DNA from: Scylla paramamosain
Taxonomy: Eukaryota > Arthropoda > Malacostraca > Decapoda > Portunidae
Direction: 5' to 3'
Length of the DNA stretch: 64,000 nt
Assembly: GCF_035594125.1 (NCBI RefSeq)
Contig: NC_087190.1
Location: forward strand, 6,668,501-6,732,500
This document shows positions 56,465 to 64,000 of this stretch, one piece after another (position 1 is the stretch's first letter; each line of letters opens with the position of its first letter). The translations under genes were made by a program, and so were the position numbers. Below the pieces are notes generated by a model that saw only the letters and a list, made by a program, of their open reading frames with translations, was not told the DNA's origin and made no database searches.

Positions 56465-58693
56465 GATGGAAAACACCCTATATAAAGAAAGAAAATAACT
56501 TTACCAACCGTGTTGAGATACCGTGTGAGATACCAAAACTCCAAAATGCATGTAAAGTATCCTATATGGATAAACGAAATGATATTACCAGAAACGTGTC
56601 CTATAAAAGTTTTTGAGATTGTTAGGTACCAAGACACTAAAATGTGCGTGTAGCACTCTATATTAAGAAACAGAACAACTTTACCAAAAACGTGTATTTT
56701 TAGTGTTTTCACCATATATCGAAATGCCAAAATGTATGTCAAGCACCCTATACAAAGAAATAGAGCATGACCAAAAAAAGTGTAATTTTACTGTTTTTAA
56801 GTTTATTAGGTACCAACACGTCAAAATGCTTGCAAATTTGGAAACGAAGACAAAATAACATTACCAAACACATTTCTTTTGAGGGTTTTTGAGATTCGTA
56901 CAAAAACGCTAAAAAGTATGCAAAACACCCTATATAAAGAAAAATAACATTACCAATAAGGTGTAATTTGAGTGTTTATGACGATATAAGGAACCAAAAC
57001 GCAAAAATGCATGCAAAGTACCCTATATGGGGAAACAAAACGATATTACCATAAACTGGTGTTAGGAATGTTTTCCAGGATTTTAGGTACCGCTAAAACG
57101 TGTAAACACCACATGTAAAAAACAAAATCGTTATTTTGAGTGTTTTTTTTTTTTTTTTTTTACCTTTTTAGGTACCAAACGCAAAAATTCATAAAATTTC
57201 CCATTATGAAATAACTCAACATCACCAAAACTTGTATTATGACTGTTTTTAAGCTAAAACGCCAAATTCCATGGAAGCCACCCTATAGAGGGAATTCAAA
57301 CCCTTATGTGCCAATACGGAAAAAAAAAAATACATGAAAAACACCGTATATGAAGAAATGAATAATATTCCCGAAAACATATAATTTGAGTGTGAGGAAC
57401 CCAAACACCAAAATTCATACAAAATATCCTATATGAAGAAACGAAGAGATTTTTACCAGAAACGTGCTTTGTAAGTGTTTTTGAGCTTCTTAGCTACCAA
57501 AACGCTAAAACGTTTTAATAGCACTCTATATGGAGAAACAGAACATTACGATGAATGTGTATGGTAAGTATTTTTCACCTTGGTAGATTCCAAAACGCCA
57601 AAATGCATGCAAAGCATCCTTATGAAGAAACAGAAGAACATGACCAGAAACGTGTAATTTTGTCTGTTTTTAAGATTGTTAGATACCAAAAACCAACAAA
57701 TGCACGCAAACTATCAAATATAAGGAAATGAAACGACATTAATAGAATCGTGTTTTTTGAGTGTTTTTGAGTGTTTTATGCACAAAGACGCTAAAAAACA
57801 TGCAAAACACCATATATTGGAAAACAAAATAACAGTGCCAAACACGTGTCATTTGTTCTTACAGACGAAAACTAATAACATGCATAGAAAACGACCAATA
57901 TTAAGAAACATAATAACCATACCAAAAAGTTTAATTTTTTTTTTTTTTTTCTATTACAGTGTGAGATACCAAAACGTCGAAATGCATGCAAATTACCCTA
58001 TATGGAGAAACGAAACGATATAACCAGAAACGTGTATTAAAAGTTTTCTTCAGCTTCTTAGATAAAAAAAAACTAAAACGTGTGAATAGCACCTGATATG
58101 GAGAAAACCAACAACCTTACCAAAAACATTTATTTAGAATGTTTTTTTTTTTTTTCGCTATGTTATGTCCTGGATTTTTACGTACCAACACGCAGAAATA
58201 CGTGCAAAACACACTATATAAAGATTCATAATAACATTACCAAAATAATGTAATTTGAATATTTTTGACTGTGTGAGGTACCAAAACACCAAAATCCACG
58301 TAAAGTACGTTATTTGCGGGAAAAGAAACGATATTACCAGAAAGGTGTGTGTTTAGAGCTAAAACGTTAAAACGCGTGCATAGCACTCTTAACTGGAGAA
58401 ACAGAACATTACCAAAAACGTGTATTTTCATTTTGTTTTGTTTACCTTGTTAGGTACCTTGTAAGGTATGAAGAAACAGAACACCATGACCAATGTAATT
58501 TGACTCTTTTTAAGCTTGTTAGGTAAAAAAACGCCAAAATGCATGAAAACCATCCTATATATTAAAATGAAACGACATTGTTAGAAAAGTAATTTTTCAT
58601 TCATTTTAAGCGTGTGAAGTACCAAAACATCAAAATACATGCAAAGTACCTGATATGGGGAAACGAAAAGGTATTAACAGAAATGTGTATTAT
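56465..58693 (-). repeat. 96-bp satellite array, spacer end and inner right arm
   Basis: Orientation flips at about 56,464 (TTTTTAGCGATGGAAAACACC). 56,905-58,693 mirrors 54,512-52,894. Confidence 0.9.
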
Positions 58694-59762
58694 CACTAAC
58701 ACGATTTTTGTCTTTATTTTCTAACTCTTTTCATTTCAAAACAATAGAAAATATCAATTATTCCTGTCAAACTTAGCTTTTGTGGCTTTTAGAATGATTT
58801 TCGTCCCAAAATAGCTAAATTTCACCATTTTTACCATTTTTGGAAAGAAAAAAAATTCAAATGACACCAAAATTAATTTTAAAACTTTTTTTTTCTTCTT
58901 GATTTGCTTGAATACAACAAATAACTTTCATGTATGAGCCCCTAAATGTAGTCTCCCATCATGTTTTTCATTGAAGGATCCCTGATATCTCTGTTCAAAG
59001 TTCGTTATATCTTGGTGGAGGGACTCCCCTTGTTCCTCTGAATATGCTCCCTTATTCTCTTGAAGCTGTCGAGATGACAATCTAGGATATGGACCTTCAA
59101 GTACGTTTTCTTTGGCTGGTCACTTGCACACTTTCATCAAGTAAGTCCCATTCCTTCAGCCTTGAAATCAAAAGCTCACCATTTGACTTTGTCAAACCAA
59201 GATCTCTGATGAGATCACTGAGGTCTCTTTGATTTGGGTAGTAAGGATTCCTTCCAACTACAACTGTATCTGTGAATTCACAGTCTTCCTCTCTGTTTGG
59301 CTCATCTTCTGACTTGCTGCTTTCTTTTGATAGTTGATTTCTTTCTGGAGGATCAGCATATCAGCACTATGTGGTACTGGTGCATTGGAATGGATAGAAT
59401 GTCTGGATTAACAGACAGGTGCATTTTTCCCAGATCGGCGTTTGGAAGGATCCACCATGCAGAAAAAAGCGGTCACTTGAGTGATCAGTAGGTTCACGCT
59501 ATATTCTAGGTATAGCAAATTTCATGGTTCTCTTTTCCCCTCTATACCACCTTGTAAAAGAACAGCAGTATAAGTTTGTTAAACTTATTTTTATTTTTTC
59601 TTAATTTTTTTATTGAATATTACTCTTGAAAAACTAACAGCTATTTTGCCTTCTAATGTTCTCTCACAATGCTCACAAGTAAAATGAGGTGCCCTGGTCT
59701 TGTCTTGGTTCCCAACTGGCACAGCAAAATATGCTTTGTAAGCTTCACATTACCTATGACAA
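58694..59762 (-). pseudogene. relic of the same orphan gene, right arm
   Basis: Mirror image of 51,836-52,893 with the same internal junction, the same AT-rich insert and the same TAG after IPRI. The common lesions show that both descend from one already dead copy. Small private differences exist, for example AGGATCAGCATATCAGCAC at 59,349. Confidence 0.78.
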
Positions 59763-62443
59763 CAAAAGAACAATATCACCAGAAACGTGTATTATGGCTT
59801 TTTAAAGATTGTTAGTTACCAGCATGCCAAAATGCATGGAAACCACCATATATAGGGAAACGAAACAATACCATAAACGTTTGTTTTCAGTATTTTTGAG
59901 CGTTTTATACACAGAGACGCTAAAAAGCATAGAAAGCACCCTATTTTGGAAAACAAAATAATATTTCCAAACAATTGCCATTTCATTGTTTTTGAGATTC
60001 TTACGTACAAAAACACAAAAATGCAGGCAAAACACCCTATATAAAGAAGCAATAATTATAACAAAAAAGTGTAATTTGAGCGTTCATAAAATCATGATGA
60101 ACCAAAATGCCAGAATTCATGTAAATTACCCCTATATGAGGAAACAAAACGATATCACTGGTAACGTTTCTTATAAGTGTTTTTGAACTTCGTTGCTACC
60201 AAAACGCTAAAACCAATCAATATGTAATAGCAGCATAAAATTATTTTTTACTGTTTCTATTTTGTTAAATAACAAAACGATAAAATGCAGACAAAGCACC
60301 TTATATGAAGATCACCAGAAATGTTTATTATGACTGCTTTTTAAGATTTTTAATTACCAAAACGCCAAATTGCATGATAACCAAACATTACCAAAAGCGT
60401 GTCTTTTTTTATGTACAAAGACGCTAAAAAATCATAGAAAGCACCCTATATTGAAAAATAAATAACATTACCAGACTGTTTTTCAGATTCTTATGTACTT
60501 AAACGCTAAAATGCTTAAAAAAAAACACCGTGTATGAAGAAAATATTAAAATCATAAAAGCCATATAATTTGAGGATTTTTGACCGAGTGAAATACCAAA
60601 AACGTCAAAATGCATGTAAAGTACTCTATATAAGGAAAAAGAAACAAAATTACCAGAAACGTGAATTATGAGTATTTTAAAGCTTCTTAATTACTAAAAA
60701 TGCTAAAACGTTTTAATAGAACTATATGTGGAGAAACAAAATAACATTACCAAAAATGTGTTTATTGTATTTTCACCTTATATGAAGATACAGTATGGCA
60801 TGATCAAAAACATGTATTATAACTGTTTTTAAACTTGTTAGGTAATAAAATACCAAAAAGCATGTAATTTTTTCTATATATGGAAACGAAACGACATTAA
60901 GAAAAACGTGTCTTTTTGTGGGTTTTGAAGCGTTTTATGCGCAAAGATACAAAAAGCCATAGAAAACACCATATAATGAAACATAGAATAACATTACTAA
61001 ACACGTGTCATTTGTGTGGTTTTGGGCTTATTACGTACTAAAGCGCTAAAATGCATCGAAAATACCCTATATAAAGAAACATAATAACATTGCCAAAAAT
61101 GTGTAATTTGAGTGTTTTTGACTATGACGTCAAAATGCATGGAAATTACCCAATAGGGTAAACGAAATGATATTACCATAGTACCTAATGAAAGAGCATT
61201 ACGAGAAACGTGTATTAAAAGTGTTTTTGAGCTTGTTAGGTACCAAAACACGAAAACGCGTTGAATAGCTCTCTATATGGAAAAACAGAACAGCATTATA
61301 AAAAAAAAAAACGTTTATTTTGAGTGTTTTTATATTGTTAGGTACCAAAACGGTAAAATGCATGCGAAGCACTCTACATAGGGAAATGAGGCGACATTAC
61401 CAAAAACGTGTCTTTTTAGTGTTTTTTGAGCGATTTATGCACCAAAACGCTAAAATGCACAAGTTCCATATTTTCGATACAAATCAACATCACCAAAAAG
61501 GTGTCTTTTGTGTTTTGAGCTTCTTACGTACCAAAACGCTAAGATTCATACAATTAAGAAGAAACATTAAGAAGAATCAGAATAACATTACCATTAAGAA
61601 GAAACAGAATAACATTACCAAAAAAATTGCATTTTGAGTGTTTTTAAGCTCGTTAGGTACAGAAACAGCAAAATCCATGCAATGTACCCTATATGGTGAA
61701 CATAACAATATTTCCAGAAACGTGTATTATGGATGTTATTGACCCTCTTAAGTAACAAAACGCTCAATAGCTCTCTACTCGTATATATAGAAAAAGAGCA
61801 ACACAACCATAAACGTGTGTTATGAGTGATATTCATATTATAATGTACGAAAATGCGTACATTCATGTAAAATAACCGATATTTAATAACGAAAAGACAT
61901 TAAGAGAAATGTGTGTTATGAGTGTTTTTGAGCTTCTTAGTGCCCAAAACGCAAAAACGCTTCAATAGCATTATATATGGAGAAAGGACAACATTACTAA
62001 AAATGTGTATTTGGGTGTTTTTTTCATTGTTAGGTACCAAACTGCCAAAATGCATGCAAAGTACCCTATATTGGGAAAAGAAATGATATTTCAAGAAACA
62101 TATCTTTGGAGTGTTTATAAGCATGTTATGCACCAAAACGGTAAAATGCATGGAAATCACCCTATATGGGAATACCAAGCAACATTACACAAAACGTATA
62201 TTTTGAGTGTTTCTAGCTTCTTACGTACTAAAACGCTAAAACGCATAGGAAACACTTTTTATGAAGAAAGAATAACATTACGAAAAACAAGTATTATGAG
62301 TATTTTTGAGTTTGTTATGTATAAAAAACGATAAAAAACGACAAATTGCATGGAAAGTACCCTATATAGGGTAACGAAAGAACATTAATAAAAATGGGTA
62401 TTATGAGTACTTTCGATCGTCTTACGTACCAAAACGCTAAGAC
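59763..62443 (-). repeat. 96-bp satellite array, outer right arm
   Basis: Minus-oriented monomers mirroring 49,173-51,835, up to the Penelope hairpin. Confidence 0.9.
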
Positions 62444-62482
62444 GCATCCATCGATTATTTCACAGAAATAATCGATGGATGC
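62444..62482. repeat. hairpin GCATCCATCGATTATTT/AAATAATCGATGGATGC, right
   Basis: 17-18-bp stem with a loop of about 4 nt at the truncated start of the Penelope fragment. The left half may be a fold-back copy of the element's first bases. Confidence 0.88.
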
Positions 62483-62696
62483 AACGATGGACGACGCCTA
62501 AGCATATTAGAAGCCCTCCACATAAAAGAAAATAATCTGAAGTTAAATACTCAGTCAGAAGACCTTCAAGCCCTACCAAACATGAAGAAATCAAGAAAGA
62601 AAAACGAAGCGGCAACCTCACCGAGCCACGCGACAAAGCAGCCAATAAGCGGCTCCGCCCATAGTGCGTAGCTCGTTCTGATCCCGTGCGGGCAGC

Positions 62697-62729
62697 ATAT
62701 AAGGCACGCAGAGGGCAGAGAACTTCATT
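62697..62729 (+). promoter_or_regulatory. TATA box and initiator of the Penelope-like promoter
   Basis: CATATAAGGC followed at normal spacing by TTCATTC, with a CCAAT box and a GC box 35-75 bp upstream. Would direct transcription into the satellite at 62,761 onward. Activity is not known. Confidence 0.5.
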
Positions 62730-62760
62730 CTCACCACCAACACCGCAGAGAGAACAAGAA

Positions 62761-64000
62761 CAAATGTGTATTTTGAGTGTTGTTCACACTGTTAGGTACA
62801 AAAACGCCAAAATCCATTCAAAGTACCCTGCATGGAATAACGAAAAGACATTATAAGAAACATTTATCATCAATGTTTTTGAGCTTCTTAGGTACCAAAA
62901 CGCAAAAAACCTAGCACTCTGTATGGAGAGACGGAACATTACCATAAACGTGTATATTGATTTTTTTCTTTTTTATTTTATTTATTTTTTTTATTGCTAG
63001 GTACCAAAATGCCTAAATGCATTTTTTAGTATCTTTTAAAGCGTGTATTTTGAGTCTCTATGGGCGTTTTAGGAACTAAAACGTTAAAAAAAGCATGAAA
63101 AGGACACTATATGGGGAAAAATAGTTATCAAAAACGTGTCTTGAGTTTTTTTTTTTTTTTGTTATTTACGTACCAAAACTCTAAAACGCATGCAAAACAT
63201 CTTTTATAGAGAAACAAGAATAAGTTTTCCTAAAACGTGTATTTTGAGAGTTTTTCAACTTGTTACGTTCATAACCACCAAAATGTATGGAAAGTATACG
63301 ATATGGGGAAACAAGAATATCACGACAGGCGAATTTTCAGTGCTTTAGAGTTTCTCAGCTACAAAAACGGTAAAACGCATGAATAGCATTGTATAAGAAG
63401 AAACAGAACAACATATGTGCTTTGAATGTTTTTCACACTGTTAGTACCAATACAGCAAAATGCATGCAAAGCACCCGCTATGGTGAAACGAAACGATATT
63501 TCAATAACCATGTCCTTCGAGTGTTTGTTTATTGGCGTGTTAGCCACTAAAATTATGAAAAACATTGAATGTAACCTGTATGGGAAAACAAAACAACATT
63601 ACCAAAAACGTCTCTTCCTATTATTTTTAAGCTAGTTACGTACCAAAACGCTTAAGCGCATGCAAAACACCCTTAATGGAGAAGCAGAATAACATTACAA
63701 AAAACAAGTATTTTGAGTGTTTTTGAATTTGTTACGTGCAAAAACACCAACATGCATGTAAAATATCTTATATGGAAAAACGAAAGAAAATTACGAGAAA
63801 CGTGTATTAAGAGTGTTTTCAATCTTCTTAGGTACCAAATCTCGAAAAAGCTTTGCAAAACGCATAAAACGCATGCAAAACTCGCTTTAAGGAGAATCCA
63901 AATGACATTAACAAATATATGTATTTTAAGTGTTTTCTAGCTTGTAACGTAGAAAAACACTTAAATGCATGCATGCCTACATGGGGAAACGTAAAGACAT
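62761..64000 (-). repeat. 96-bp satellite array continuing off the right edge
   Basis: Mirrors 37,350 back to about 35,760, for example AGCTTTGCAAAACGCATAAA at 63,848 against the same in reverse at 35,893-35,912. The array leaves the window. Confidence 0.88.

Larger units (their letters stand above)
62444..62760 (+). mobile_element. Penelope-like coding end and promoter-like region, right arm (unoccupied site)
   Basis: Plus strand: IDYFTEIIDGCNDGRRLSIL, EALHIKENNLKLNTQSEDLQ and ALPNMKKSRKKNEAAT, then stop. Downstream are GCCAATAAGCGG, CTCCGCCC, CATATAAGGC (about 62,697-62,706) and a TTCATTC initiator about 27 nt further (62,723-62,729). AACTTCA at 62,721-62,727 is the single, uninterrupted copy of the LINE-D target site. 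A leader of about 30 nt then runs into satellite. Confidence 0.75.

Overview
The window is repeat-dominated eukaryotic DNA, almost certainly from a decapod crustacean and most likely a brachyuran crab (Portunus-like). This rests on recalled similarity of the 7.3-10.3 kb reverse transcriptase to proteins common in crab annotations, on the very long (GA)n/(GT)n microsatellites, and on the mix of Penelope, BEL/Pao, Gypsy, hAT and several LINE families. I see no operon, rRNA gene, tRNA gene or complete host gene. Only two short stretches look like possible host exons (2,736-2,897 on + and 3,559-3,594 on -). LINE-A, -B, -C, -D and hAT-1, -2 are my own labels.

Left third (1-26.7 kb): an old inverted duplication of transposon debris. 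The left arm holds a BEL/Pao remnant (4.2-5.8 kb), hAT-1 (5.9-7.3 kb), a long LINE-A copy (7.3-10.9 kb), LINE-C tails, hAT-2 (from 11.68 kb) and a CCAGCCATTC-type minisatellite (12.8-15.8 kb). The right arm repeats this in mirror order: minisatellite (22.0-23.1 kb), hAT-2 (to 24.3 kb), hAT-1 (24.5-25.8 kb), then the BEL LTR and gag (25.9-26.7 kb). Between the arms lie low-copy DNA with a tRNA-derived SINE (16.1-16.2 kb), diverged tandem repeats (17.7-18.7 kb), a LINE-C tail, a LINE-A fragment and a BEL protease fragment.

Right two thirds (26.7-64 kb): arrays of a degenerate satellite with a monomer of about 96 bp, arranged as nested palindromes. The main palindrome has a spacer at about 54.5-56.9 kb. 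Its arms run outward through two inverted copies of a decayed arthropod orphan gene (51.8-52.9 and 58.7-59.8 kb) and a Penelope-like terminal fragment (about 49.0 and 62.5 kb). The right arm leaves the window. A smaller related palindrome sits at 26.7-31.2 kb, with its spacer in the opposite orientation.

Into the left arm only, a LINE-D (37.39-48.89 kb) inserted with a TGAAGTT target duplication. A young LTR retrotransposon (37,573-44,258) then inserted into LINE-D. It has near-identical LTRs, a tRNA-Pro-type primer site, and integrase upstream of reverse transcriptase (Gmr1-like order). The other palindrome arm keeps the unoccupied site, so the order of events can be read inside one window: palindrome, then LINE-D, then LTR element.

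Nothing here works as a gene system with cooperating products. The value of the window is its record of repeat dynamics. All similarity statements are by eye; no alignment or database search was run.
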